A DNA stretch of 39,649 nucleotides from CAZXFA01 sp964640085 (GTDB lineage: Bacteria; Actinomycetota; UBA4738; HRBIN12). How positions within the stretch are numbered: the first letter of the stretch is position 1; each line of letters opens with the position of its first letter. A program made the position numbers and the translations under genes. The notes below the pieces were generated by a model. That model ran no database searches. It had not been told where the DNA came from and worked only from the letters and a program-made list of their open reading frames with translations. Below, piece by piece: positions 1 to 7,219 of this stretch. The stretch is from NCBI GenBank assembly GCA_964640085.1, contig CAZXFA010000023.1, positions 1 through 39,649 of the forward strand. Direction: 5' to 3'.

Positions 1-408
1 GCCGAGACCGGAGCCGCCTTCGGCGGCGAGCATTCCGGCCATTACTACTTCCGGGACAACTTCCGTGCGGACTCGGGGCTGATCGCCGCGGTCATGGTGC
101 TCGAGCAGCTCTCGCTGGCGGATGCGCCGCTGTCGGAGGTGCTCGCGCCCTTCCGGCGGTACCACGTCTCGGGCGAGATCAACTCGGTCGTCGACGACCA
201 GCGGGGCACGATCGAAGCGATCGCGGCCGCCTACGCGGAAGGGCGGTCCGACCGGACCGACGGGCTGACGGTAGAGTTCGACGACTGGTGGTTCAACGTG
301 CGGCCCTCGAACACCGAGCCGCTGCTTCGCCTGAACGTCGAAGCCAGGACCGAGGACCTCCTTCGGGAGAAGACGGCCGAGGTCCTCGGGTCGATCCGTG
401 GGGCCTGA
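1..408 (+). CDS. manB: Phosphomannomutase/phosphoglucomutase, C-terminal part (5' truncated by window)
   Basis: The reading frame is open from base 1 to the TGA at 406-408 and gives the last 135 residues of an alpha-D-phosphohexomutase. These enzymes interconvert hexose 1- and 6-phosphates, here probably mannose phosphates for GDP-mannose synthesis. Visible motifs are the sugar-binding loop GEHSGHYYFRD near the start and the phosphate-binding loop RPSNTEPLLRLN in the C-terminal domain. The catalytic serine and metal-binding loop lie upstream of the window. The gene is followed after 21 bases by the Trm112-like gene and then by a PGI/PMI isomerase, so one operon probably supplies mannose and fructose phosphates. 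Phosphomannomutase and phosphoglucomutase activity cannot be told apart from this fragment. Confidence 0.93.
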   Translation, partial: AETGAAFGGEHSGHYYFRDNFRADSGLIAAVMVLEQLSLADAPLSEVLAPFRRYHVSGEINSVVDDQRGTIEAIAAAYAEGRSDRTDGLTVEFDDWWFNVRPSNTEPLLRLNVEARTEDLLREKTAEVLGSIRGA

Positions 409-429
409 GCCGCGGGGGAGGAGGAGAGC

Positions 430-621
430 GTGAGCCTGGATCCGGAGCTGCTCGAGATCCTCGTCTGCCCGAACGACCGGGGGGAGGTCGACTACCTCGA
501 GGCCGAACAGACGATCGTGTGCCGCGAGTGCCGGTACCGCTACCCGGTGCGGGATGGCATCCCGGTGATGCTGATCGACGAGGCCGAGAAGCCTCGCGCG
601 GGCAAGCGCAAGGGCCGGTGA
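430..621 (+). CDS. Trm112-like zinc-ribbon small protein
   Basis: This 63-residue protein starts at GTG 430, behind the purine-rich ribosome site GGGGGAGGAGGAGAG. It has the Trm112/UPF0434 layout: an opening LLEILVCP segment, a beta hairpin, a CREC knuckle and a PVRDGIPVML segment. Family members are small zinc-binding partners of methyltransferases in eukaryotes and archaea; the bacterial role is unclear. The first zinc knuckle reads CPND instead of CPxC, so only three of the usual four cysteines are present. The final ten residues are basic. Its TGA overlaps the GTG of the isomerase gene, which implies translational coupling. A gene like this between manB and manA is common in Actinomycetota. 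Confidence 0.85.
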   Translation: MSLDPELLEILVCPNDRGEVDYLEAEQTIVCRECRYRYPVRDGIPVMLIDEAEKPRAGKRKGR

Positions 622-1676
622 CGCGGCTCGACGACGCCGGCGCGCTGCGCGCCGCCGATCCCGGCGGCATGCTCGAGGCCGTCGTATCCCTGCCTCGGCA
701 CTGCCGCGAGGGCCACCGGGCGGGCCGCGACGCATCGAACCTGCCGAGCGCCGACGGCGCGACCGCGATCGCGTTCTGCGGGATGGGTGGTTCGGCGGTG
801 TCAGGCGACGTCCTGCGGACCCTGTACGCGGATCGTCTCCCGATCCCCGTGACCGTCGTGCGGTCCCCCGAGCTCCCGGAGTTCTGCGGCCCGCACACGT
901 TGGTGCTGGTCTCCTCCTACTCGGGGACCACCGCGGAGACCCTCGCGTGCTTCGAGGAGGCCGTGTCCCGGGGCTGCCGGGTCGTGGTCGTGACCTCGGG
1001 AGGCGAGCTCGAGCGGCGCGCCGCCGAGCTGCGGCGTGGGCTGATCACCGTTCCCGGCGGGCTCATGCCGAGGGCCGCGCTGGGCTACCTCGCCCTCGGA
1101 ACGCTCGGCGCCCTCGAGGCTATGGGCGTGATCCCTGACCTGGCCGCCGACCTCGACGAGGCGACGGGCGAGCTCGAGGCCCTGCTCGTGGAGGCCGGAC
1201 CCGACGTCCCGTCGCCGTCCAACCCGGCCAAGTCCCTCGCCGTGCGGCTCGGGGATCGCGTACCGGTGATCTGGGGGGCCGAAGGGATCGGCGCGGTGGC
1301 CGCCGCCCGGTGGAAGACGCAGTGCAACGAGAACGCGAAGGTGCCCGCCTTCGCCGCCGCGCTGCCCGAGGTGGATCACAACGAGGTGGTCGGGTGGTCG
1401 GTGGGACGCGGCGCCGCGTTCTCGGTGGTCGCGCTCCGGCACGCCGGGGAGCATCCGGACGTCGCGGCGCGGTTCCCGCTGTCGCTGGAGATCGCGCGGT
1501 CGGCGGGGCTGCAGAGCGAGGAAGTGTGGGCGCGAGGTCGCTCGGCACTCGCCAGGCTGCTCTCGCTCGTGCTGTCCGGCGACCTGGTCAGCGTGTACCT
1601 GGGGATCGAACGGGGTGTGGACCCGACGCCGATCGACGCGATCGCGCGTCTGAAGCGCGCGCTGGCGGACGCGTGA
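618..1676 (+). CDS. SIS-domain bifunctional phosphoglucose/phosphomannose isomerase
   Basis: The 352-residue protein starts at GTG 618, overlapping the previous stop codon by four bases (GTGA). It belongs to the PGI/PMI family that interconverts fructose 6-phosphate with glucose 6-phosphate or mannose 6-phosphate. The first SIS domain shows GMGGSAVSGDVL (about residues 54-65) and the Ser/Thr-rich sugar-phosphate loop SSYSGTTAE (about 97-105). The C-terminal half carries EVDHNEVVGW, which holds the conserved histidine-glutamate region of the family, and the length is normal. Its place after manB fits mannose-phosphate supply and corresponds to the mycobacterial manA position. The stop overlaps the next start (GTGA), so it is co-translated with the phosphorylase gene. 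Confidence 0.9.
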   Translation: MTRLDDAGALRAADPGGMLEAVVSLPRHCREGHRAGRDASNLPSADGATAIAFCGMGGSAVSGDVLRTLYADRLPIPVTVVRSPELPEFCGPHTLVLVSSYSGTTAETLACFEEAVSRGCRVVVVTSGGELERRAAELRRGLITVPGGLMPRAALGYLALGTLGALEAMGVIPDLAADLDEATGELEALLVEAGPDVPSPSNPAKSLAVRLGDRVPVIWGAEGIGAVAAARWKTQCNENAKVPAFAAALPEVDHNEVVGWSVGRGAAFSVVALRHAGEHPDVAARFPLSLEIARSAGLQSEEVWARGRSALARLLSLVLSGDLVSVYLGIERGVDPTPIDAIARLKRALADA

Positions 1677-2518
1677 AGGCGACCCCGCTCCCCGGCCCCG
1701 GCGATGCGTTCGCCGATCAGGCGGCAGAGGTCGTCCGCGGGCGCACGGCGATCCGCCCCGAGGTCGCGATCGTCCTCGGATCGGGGCTCGGTGCCGCGGT
1801 CGCCAACGCGGAGGAAGACACGTCGTTCTCCTTCGAGGAGCTCCCCGGGTTCCCCCAGCCAACCGTCGCCGGACACGCGGGGCGGGTGATCCTCGGCCGC
1901 TTGGCGGACGTTCCGGTGATCGTGTTCCGAGGGCGGATCCACTACTACGAGGGCAACGATCTGTCGGTCTGCGCTCTCCCGGTCCGACTCGCGCGCGTGC
2001 TCGGTGCGGAGACCGCGATCCTCACGGCGGCGACCGGCGGGATCGCCGAGGGTCTGGAAACGGGCCACCTCGTGATCGGCACCGACCACCTGAACCTGCT
2101 CGGCGCGAGCCCCCTCCGCGGGTGGCGGTACCCGGACGGCTCGCCGCCGTTCGTCGACCTGGTCGGCGCCTACGACCCGAAGCTCGCCGACCTCGCCGAA
2201 GCCGAAGCGCGTGCGGTGGGCGTGCCGGTCGCCCGCGGGGTGTACGCGGCGATGCCCGGTCCGAACTACGAGACCCCGGCCGAGATCGACCTGCTGCGGA
2301 CCGCCGGGGCCTCGGTGGTCGGGATGTCCGTCGTGCCGGAGGCGATCCCGGCCCGTGCGCTCGGGATGCGCGTGCTCGGGTTGTTCTTCGTGACGAACCA
2401 GGTGGGGATGGAGGTCCGCCACGAGGACGTCGTGCGGGCCTCCGACGCGACGGCTGGCGCCGTCGGCCGGGTGATCGATGGGGTCCTCTCGAAGGGAGCG
2501 CCATGGACAGCGACGTGA
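1673..2518 (+). CDS. Purine nucleoside phosphorylase
   Basis: The 281-residue protein starts at GTG 1673, which overlaps the upstream stop. It belongs to the trimeric PNP/MTAP family, which splits purine nucleosides with phosphate into base and ribose 1-phosphate. Motifs in order are the phosphate loop LGSGLGAA, GRIHYYEGN (Arg and His), YETPAEID with the purine-contacting Glu, GMSVVPEA with the phosphate-binding Ser, and FVTNQV with the purine-binding Asn. The usual TNAAGG segment reads TAATGG. The motif set favours an inosine/guanosine phosphorylase over methylthioadenosine phosphorylase, but the downstream sahH and mtnA genes make a salvage role for methylthioadenosine conceivable. It overlaps sahH by 16 bases. 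Confidence 0.9.
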   Translation: MKATPLPGPGDAFADQAAEVVRGRTAIRPEVAIVLGSGLGAAVANAEEDTSFSFEELPGFPQPTVAGHAGRVILGRLADVPVIVFRGRIHYYEGNDLSVCALPVRLARVLGAETAILTAATGGIAEGLETGHLVIGTDHLNLLGASPLRGWRYPDGSPPFVDLVGAYDPKLADLAEAEARAVGVPVARGVYAAMPGPNYETPAEIDLLRTAGASVVGMSVVPEAIPARALGMRVLGLFFVTNQVGMEVRHEDVVRASDATAGAVGRVIDGVLSKGAPWTAT

Positions 2519-3759
2519 GGGACCGGGGGCTCGCCCCGGGGGGACGGCAGCGGATCGCCTGGGCGGCCGGGGAGATGCGGGTGCTGGCGTTGATCCGCGA
2601 GCGGTTCGAGAAGGAGCGCCCGCTGGAGGGCGTTCGGATCGGAGCGTGCCTGCACGTGACGACCGAGACGGCGAACCTGATGCGCACGCTCGCGGCTGGC
2701 GGCGCCGAGGTCGCCCTGTGCGCCTCGAACCCACTGTCGACGCAGGACGACGTGGCCGCCGCGCTCGCCGAGGAGGGGATCGCGACCCAGGCGATCAAGG
2801 GCGAGGACAACGAGACCTACTTCCGCCACATCGGTGCCGTCCTGGACTCGCGGCCGCAGGTCACGATGGACGACGGGTGCGACATGGTCACCGTCCTCCA
2901 CAAGGAGCGGCGGGAGCAGCTGGGCGAGGTCCTGGGGGGCACCGAGGAGACGACGACCGGGGTGATCCGCCTACGGGCGATGCACGCGGACGGCGCCCTG
3001 CGGTACCCGATCGTTTCCGTGAACGACGCGAACACCAAACACCTGTTCGACAATCGCTTCGGCACCGGGCAGTCGACGATCGACGCCATCATGCGGGCCA
3101 CGAACCTGCTGCTGGCCGGTCGGATCGTCGTGGTGTGCGGCTTCGGGATGTGCGGGCGCGGGATCGCGTCCCGCGCGCGCGGGATGGGCGCGCAGGTGGT
3201 CGTGACCGAGGTCGACCCGCTGCCGGCGCTCGAGGCGGCGATGGAGGGCTACCGCGTGATGCCGCTGCGCGAGGCGGCCCGGGTCGGCGACGTGTTCGTG
3301 ACGGTCACGGGCGACAAGGCCGTGATCCGGCGGGAGCACATGGAGCTGATGAAGGACGGCGCCGTCATGGCCAACGCCGGTCACTTCGACGTGGAGATCG
3401 ACAAGCTCGCGCTGGCGGACCTGGGCGGTGGTCGCGTCCGACGGCTCCGCGGATCGATCGACGAGTACACCACGGCCGATGGCCGTCGCCTCCACCTCCT
3501 CGGGGAGGGGCGGCTCGTGAACCTGGCGGCGGCCGAGGGACATCCGGCGGCCGTGATGGACATGTCGTTCGCGAACCAGGCCCTGTCGGTGGAGTGGCTC
3601 GTCGGTCGGCGCGGCACGCTGGAGCCCGGCGTCTACCCGGTGCCGCGCGAGATCGACGCCGAGGTCGCACGGCTGAAGCTCCAGGCGATGGGGGTGGAGA
3701 TCGATCACCTCACGAAGGAGCAGGAGGAGTACCTGCGGTCGTGGGAGCAGGGGACCTGA
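2503..3759 (+). CDS. ahcY: S-adenosylhomocysteinase, short type
   Basis: This 418-residue enzyme hydrolyses S-adenosylhomocysteine to adenosine and homocysteine with a bound NAD, removing the inhibitory product of SAM-dependent methylation. Visible motifs are HVTTETANL, the SNPLSTQDD segment, NDANTKHLFDNRFGTGQST at the active site, and the NAD-binding glycine loop VCGFGMCGRG. NAGHFDVEID and a C-terminal MDMSFANQALSVEWL segment follow. The protein lacks the roughly 40-residue insertion of long actinobacterial SahH, so it resembles the short type seen in archaea and Thermotoga. The ATG at 2503 lies inside the phosphorylase gene and the C-terminus overlaps the next gene by 19 bases. Adenosine it releases could be handled by the adenosine deaminase at 33271. 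Confidence 0.95.
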   Translation: MDSDVRDRGLAPGGRQRIAWAAGEMRVLALIRERFEKERPLEGVRIGACLHVTTETANLMRTLAAGGAEVALCASNPLSTQDDVAAALAEEGIATQAIKGEDNETYFRHIGAVLDSRPQVTMDDGCDMVTVLHKERREQLGEVLGGTEETTTGVIRLRAMHADGALRYPIVSVNDANTKHLFDNRFGTGQSTIDAIMRATNLLLAGRIVVVCGFGMCGRGIASRARGMGAQVVVTEVDPLPALEAAMEGYRVMPLREAARVGDVFVTVTGDKAVIRREHMELMKDGAVMANAGHFDVEIDKLALADLGGGRVRRLRGSIDEYTTADGRRLHLLGEGRLVNLAAAEGHPAAVMDMSFANQALSVEWLVGRRGTLEPGVYPVPREIDAEVARLKLQAMGVEIDHLTKEQEEYLRSWEQGT

Positions 3760-5180
3760 CGGATCGGGGGGCGTTCCGCGAGGCCGGCGCGCGGCTGGCC
3801 GCGCTCGGTCTGGTGCGAGGGAGCGAAGGGAACCTGTCGACCTGGCACGGGCGCCGGCTGGCGATCACCCGGACGGGCAGCGAGCTCGGCGCGCTCGGGC
3901 CGGGCGACGTGCTGGAGGGGACGCTCGAGGCGCCGCCGGAGGGTGCCTCCTCCGACCTCGCCCTCCACGTCGAGCTCTACCGCCGGCACGGGCCCGGGGC
4001 GGTCGCGCACGCACACCCTCCCGGCAGCGTGCCCGACGGATGGAAAGAGGGGGAGCCGCACGGCCGCCACGCCCATGCGACCACCCTGCCCGCGGCGGTC
4101 GAGGCGCTCGTGGGGGAGCCGGAGGTCCACCCGGTGTCATGGGAGGGCGACGCGGTGCGGATCCTGGACCAGCGCGTGCTGCCGCACCGGGAGGTCCGTC
4201 TCGCGTGCCGTTCGGCGCCGGAGGTCGCGGAGGCGATCTCGACCCTGGCCGTCCGGGGGGCCCCGGCGATCGGGGTGGCCGCGGCGTTCGGGATGGCGCT
4301 GGCCGCGGCCACGTCGACGGCTAGGTCCACGAACGCGCTGTTCCGGGAGCTGCACCGGGCCGGCGAGCTCCTGAAGGGGACGCGGCCGACGGCCGTGAAC
4401 CTCGGGTGGGCGGTGGACCGCATGCTGGGAGTCGCCCGGGAGCACTGCTGCTCGCTCGGGTCCGTGCTCCCGCGGGTCCACGAGGCGATGGTGGCCGAGG
4501 CGCTCGCGATCGAGGCCGAGGACCGGGCCGCGTGCGCCGCGATGGGCGCCCACGGCGCCGAGCTCGTGCCCGTCGACGCGAACGTGCTCACCCACTGCAA
4601 CACGGGGATGCTGTGCACGGCCGGGATCGGCACCGCCCTTGGGGTGGTGATCACCGCCCACCGGCTGGGGAAGCGGCCGCACGTGTGGGTCGACGAGACC
4701 CGTCCCGTGTGGCAGGGGGCGCGGCTGACCGCCTGGGAGCTCCGCCGCCTCGAGATCCCGATGACGCTGATCGCGGACGGCGCCGCTGCCTCGCTGATGG
4801 CGGAGGGGAGGGTCGATCTGGTGGTCGTGGGGGCCGACCGGGTGGCGGCCAACGGGGACGTGGCGAACAAGGTCGGGACCTACGGCCTCGCGGTGCTCGC
4901 GCGTCATCACGGCGTGCCGTTCTACGTGGTCGCCCCCGTCTCCAGCGTCGACGTGTCCTCGCCCACGGGGGCGGACATCCGGATCGAGGAACGCGATCCG
5001 GCCGAGGTGACGAGCCCGCTCGGGATCGCCGTGGCCGAGCCAGGGACGCCGGCGGCCAACCCTGCGTTCGACGTCACGCCGGCCGAGCTGGTGTCGGCCC
5101 TCGTGACCGAGCGGGGGGTGCTCCCGCGGCTGTCGGCCGTGACGATCGGCGAGCACCTGACAGGGAGGAGGTCGGCGTGA
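3741..5180 (+). CDS. mtnA: Truncated class II aldolase (MtnB-like) domain fused to methylthioribose-1-phosphate isomerase (MtnA)
   Basis: One open frame of 479 codons begins at GTG 3741 inside the end of ahcY. Residues 1-131 resemble the first half of a class II aldolase/adducin domain: RGSEGNLSTW, ITRTGSELGAL, SSDLALHVELYRRHG and the His-x-His of AHAHPP. The second half, with the third metal-binding His, is missing. From residue 132 the sequence is a full-length MtnA of 348 residues, with VRGAPAIGVAAAFG, the catalytic Cys in THCNTG and the catalytic Asp in VGADRVAANGD. MtnA isomerises methylthioribose 1-phosphate to the ribulose form, and MtnB dehydrates that product, so the two domains belong to consecutive steps. 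A GGAGG at 4121-4125 lies eight bases before an in-frame GTG at 4134, so MtnA may also be made separately. Confidence 0.85.
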   Translation: MGAGDLTDRGAFREAGARLAALGLVRGSEGNLSTWHGRRLAITRTGSELGALGPGDVLEGTLEAPPEGASSDLALHVELYRRHGPGAVAHAHPPGSVPDGWKEGEPHGRHAHATTLPAAVEALVGEPEVHPVSWEGDAVRILDQRVLPHREVRLACRSAPEVAEAISTLAVRGAPAIGVAAAFGMALAAATSTARSTNALFRELHRAGELLKGTRPTAVNLGWAVDRMLGVAREHCCSLGSVLPRVHEAMVAEALAIEAEDRAACAAMGAHGAELVPVDANVLTHCNTGMLCTAGIGTALGVVITAHRLGKRPHVWVDETRPVWQGARLTAWELRRLEIPMTLIADGAAASLMAEGRVDLVVVGADRVAANGDVANKVGTYGLAVLARHHGVPFYVVAPVSSVDVSSPTGADIRIEERDPAEVTSPLGIAVAEPGTPAANPAFDVTPAELVSALVTERGVLPRLSAVTIGEHLTGRRSA

Positions 5181-5824
5181 CCGGGCCGATCTCCGTTCGC
5201 GCCCGCTTCGAACGGTTCCCCGCCACCGTGAAGGGTGCGTTCATCCTCCGCGGCGAGGACGCCGACCCGCACCAGGTCATCCTGCGGGAGGCTCGGGCGA
5301 CCGGGGTCGGGGTGGGCGGGTCGTTGCCCGTCCCCATCCCGTCGACGACCCTGGACGTGGCCCCGCACCGGGACGTGTTCGTGCCGTTCGAGCTCGCCGT
5401 CTCCGGCCTGGAGCCCGGCTGGTACACGCTGGAGTGCGATCTGGACGTGGACGGCTCGCCCGGCACGTACGACGGCGGGCGTCGCTTCTCCGTCCCCTGG
5501 CCGAGGGCGACCGTGCGTCGTGGGCAGGTGAAGGTCGGTCGGAGGGTGCGGCTCGGCAAAGGGGTCTCGGTGACCGTCGACCACGTGGAGTGCGCGGCCG
5601 ACTCGACCCGCGTGCACCTCCGAGTGGACCCACCGGAGCCGATCTCGGCCCGGCTGTCGGCCGACGACGGACGGGTGGAGGTCCTCGGGGTCGAGCTCGA
5701 CGAGGGGACCGGGCGGGCCAAGGTGTCCGCCTACCCGTTGCTCCGAGCTCACCGAGGGCTCCGCATCGAGCTGCGGGGCGCCGCACGCGGGGCCGAGGCG
5801 GCGATCGACGTCCGGTTGCCCTGA
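5177..5824 (+). CDS. Hypothetical protein, beta-rich, unknown family
   Basis: The 215-residue protein starts at GTG 5177, overlapping the mtnA stop by four bases, behind the strong site AGGGAGGAGG. I do not recognise the family. It has no signal peptide, no membrane segment and no cysteine pair. The composition suggests two beta domains: an N-terminal half with alternating hydrophobic strands ending near VPWPRA, and a C-terminal half from about residue 115 with VKVGRRVRLGKGVSVTVDHV. In related Actinomycetota this place before comF is occupied by mtrA, mtrB and lpqB, which are absent here. The coupled start makes it part of the salvage operon, but nothing in the sequence gives a function. Confidence 0.75.
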   Translation: MTGPISVRARFERFPATVKGAFILRGEDADPHQVILREARATGVGVGGSLPVPIPSTTLDVAPHRDVFVPFELAVSGLEPGWYTLECDLDVDGSPGTYDGGRRFSVPWPRATVRRGQVKVGRRVRLGKGVSVTVDHVECAADSTRVHLRVDPPEPISARLSADDGRVEVLGVELDEGTGRAKVSAYPLLRAHRGLRIELRGAARGAEAAIDVRLP

Positions 5825-5841
5825 GCGTCGGTGCCCGGCGG

Positions 5842-5847
5842 TAGGGT
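5842..5847 (+). promoter_or_regulatory. Candidate -10 box (TAGGGT) for leaderless comF
   Basis: TAGGGT ends seven bases before the GTG at 5855, so transcription would begin at or next to the start codon. No ribosome-binding site precedes that GTG. No convincing -35 box is visible. Confidence 0.45.
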
Positions 5848-5854
5848 CCGTCGG

Positions 5855-6643
5855 GTGCTCGACGGGCTCCTCGACACGCTGTTCCCGAAGCGATGCGCGG
5901 GATGCGGGGCGGGCGCCTGGCCCTTCTGCCGAGGATGCCTGGTTCAGGTCCCGGCCCTTTCCCCGCCCTGGTGCGCGCGATGCGGGGCGCCTTCGGTGAC
6001 CCCGGTCGCCTCCTGCCGTCACTGCCCGCCGTCCGAGATCTCCCGGGCGCGGGCGCCGTTCCTGTTCGAGGGGCCGGTCCGGCGGGCAGTCCACCGCCTG
6101 AAGTTCGCGGGATGGCGCCCGGTCGCCGAGGCGCTCGGCGCCGCGATGTGCTCGGTCTGGGACGACCGACCCGACGCCCTCACATGGGTGCCGCTGTCCC
6201 GCCGTCGTCTGGCCGAGCGCGGGTACGACCAGGCGCGGGCGCTCGCGAAGGTGGTCGGGCGGAGGCTCGACCTCCCGGCGATCCCCCTCCTGCGTCGGAT
6301 CGCCGACCCCGGGCCGCAGGCCCGGCGGGGCGGCCGGGACCGACGCGAGGCGATGCGCGGGGCGTTCGCGGTCCTCTCGGACGCGCCGCGGCGGGTGCTG
6401 CTCGTGGACGACGTGCTGACCACCGGGGCCACCGCGGGCGCGTGCGCCGAGGTGCTCTGGCGGGCGGGGGCCCACGAGGTGGGTCTGCTGACGGCCGCCC
6501 GTGCGGTCTCGGGGGCCGTGGCCCCCTCTATACTCGGCTCCGGGCCTGTGTCCGGGTCTGTGGTTGCCCGGGGAGGAGGCTCCCCGGTAGTCGATGCCAG
6601 CCGCGGGCGAAGCGACCCACGTAAGCCGACCCTTGGTCGGTGA
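5855..6643 (+). CDS. comF: ComF family phosphoribosyltransferase-like protein
   Basis: ComF-type proteins have an N-terminal zinc ribbon and a type I phosphoribosyltransferase domain. In competent bacteria they are needed for DNA uptake, but the exact reaction is unknown. Cysteine pairs CAGC, CRGC, CARC and CRHC fill the first 60 residues, followed by LKFAGW, VPLSRRRLAERGYDQA and the PRPP loop LLVDDVLTTGATAGA. GTG 5855 gives the typical LDGLLDTLFPKRCAGCG opening; GTG 5831 would add eight residues. Normal ComF homology ends near LLTAARAV, about base 6510. The frame then runs another 44 codons through the promoter and 5' part of a structured RNA to the TGA at 6641, so the true protein may carry an unstructured tail. 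The comF-hpf-secA order is typical of Actinomycetota. Confidence 0.85.
   Translation: MLDGLLDTLFPKRCAGCGAGAWPFCRGCLVQVPALSPPWCARCGAPSVTPVASCRHCPPSEISRARAPFLFEGPVRRAVHRLKFAGWRPVAEALGAAMCSVWDDRPDALTWVPLSRRRLAERGYDQARALAKVVGRRLDLPAIPLLRRIADPGPQARRGGRDRREAMRGAFAVLSDAPRRVLLVDDVLTTGATAGACAEVLWRAGAHEVGLLTAARAVSGAVAPSILGSGPVSGSVVARGGGSPVVDASRGRSDPRKPTLGR
6529..6534 (+). promoter_or_regulatory. Candidate -10 box (TATACT) for the raiA-like RNA and hpf
   Basis: TATACT lies inside the C-terminal coding frame of comF and would start transcription near base 6541, at the beginning of the hairpin-rich region. No good -35 box is visible 17 bases upstream. Confidence 0.55.
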
Positions 6644-6770
6644 GCATGGCGCGGTTTAGATGTAAGCCCTGCCCCGGCGGGGGCGACCTCGCCGGGAGAG
6701 GGTGCGAAGCCGCCCGATAGGGCGGCGATCACCCCCGCAGGCGGGTGTGGGGTCAAAGACCAGGTCAGCC
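6541..6770 (+). ncRNA. Structured RNA upstream of hpf, probable raiA-motif RNA
   Basis: Between the TATACT box and hpf lies a dense series of hairpins. One stem pairs 6568-6574 with 6581-6587, and a six-pair stem with a CTT loop spans 6626-6640. Further stems are 6673-6679 with 6690-6696, the perfect GCCGCCC-GATA-GGGCGGC at 6709-6726, and GGTC-AAA-GACC at 6751-6761. The element GTAAGCC occurs twice, at 6621 and 6662, and TTTAGATG lies just before the second copy. Position upstream of raiA/hpf, a size of about 200 bases and multi-stem architecture agree with the raiA motif, a non-coding RNA known from Firmicutes and Actinobacteria. Identification is by context and structure only. The first 100 bases overlap the comF frame. 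Confidence 0.6.
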
Positions 6771-6837
6771 GGACGCGGGCCCATCGTCTCCCGAAGGGGG
6801 GTCCGGCACCCGGGCCCCGGGCACACGAGGAGGACGG

Positions 6838-7197
6838 ATGGACCTGGTGTTGAACGGACGGGGTGCGCGCATCACCGACCACCTCCGGCAGGTCACCGAA
6901 CGCAAGCTCTCCCGCCTCGAACGGATGGACCCAAGGCTGGTGCGCCTCGAGATCGAGGTGATCCAGGAGAAGAACCCTCGCCGCGGCGGGACCCATCGGG
7001 TAGAGGCCGTGGCGGCCGCGCCCCGCAAGACATACCGCGCAAGCGCGGACGCCCCCGACGTCGAGGCCGCCCTCGACGTCCTGGTCGAGAAGCTGGAGCG
7101 CCAGATCCGGGACCACAACGAGAAGCGGCGGACCCGCCTGATCACGGGGGCGAGTCGCGTAAAATCCGGCAAGACCGGTCGCGGGAACCAGGCCTGA
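6838..7197 (+). CDS. hpf: Ribosome hibernation promoting factor, short form
   Basis: The 119-residue protein opens with MDLVLNGRGARITDHLRQVT and has the beta-alpha-beta-beta-beta-alpha pattern of HPF/RaiA, which binds the 30S subunit between A and P sites in starved or resting cells. The start is ATG 6838 behind GAGGAGGA. Most actinobacterial homologues are the long type, near 200 residues or more, with a C-terminal dimerisation domain that joins ribosomes into 100S pairs. Here the protein ends in a short basic tail (KRRTRLITGASRVKSGK) and that domain is absent. The comF-hpf-secA neighbourhood supports orthology. The upstream structured RNA probably shares its transcript and may be involved in its control. 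Confidence 0.9.
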   Translation: MDLVLNGRGARITDHLRQVTERKLSRLERMDPRLVRLEIEVIQEKNPRRGGTHRVEAVAAAPRKTYRASADAPDVEAALDVLVEKLERQIRDHNEKRRTRLITGASRVKSGKTGRGNQA

Positions 7198-7219
7198 TCC
7201 CGCCGAGCACGGGAGGCGC

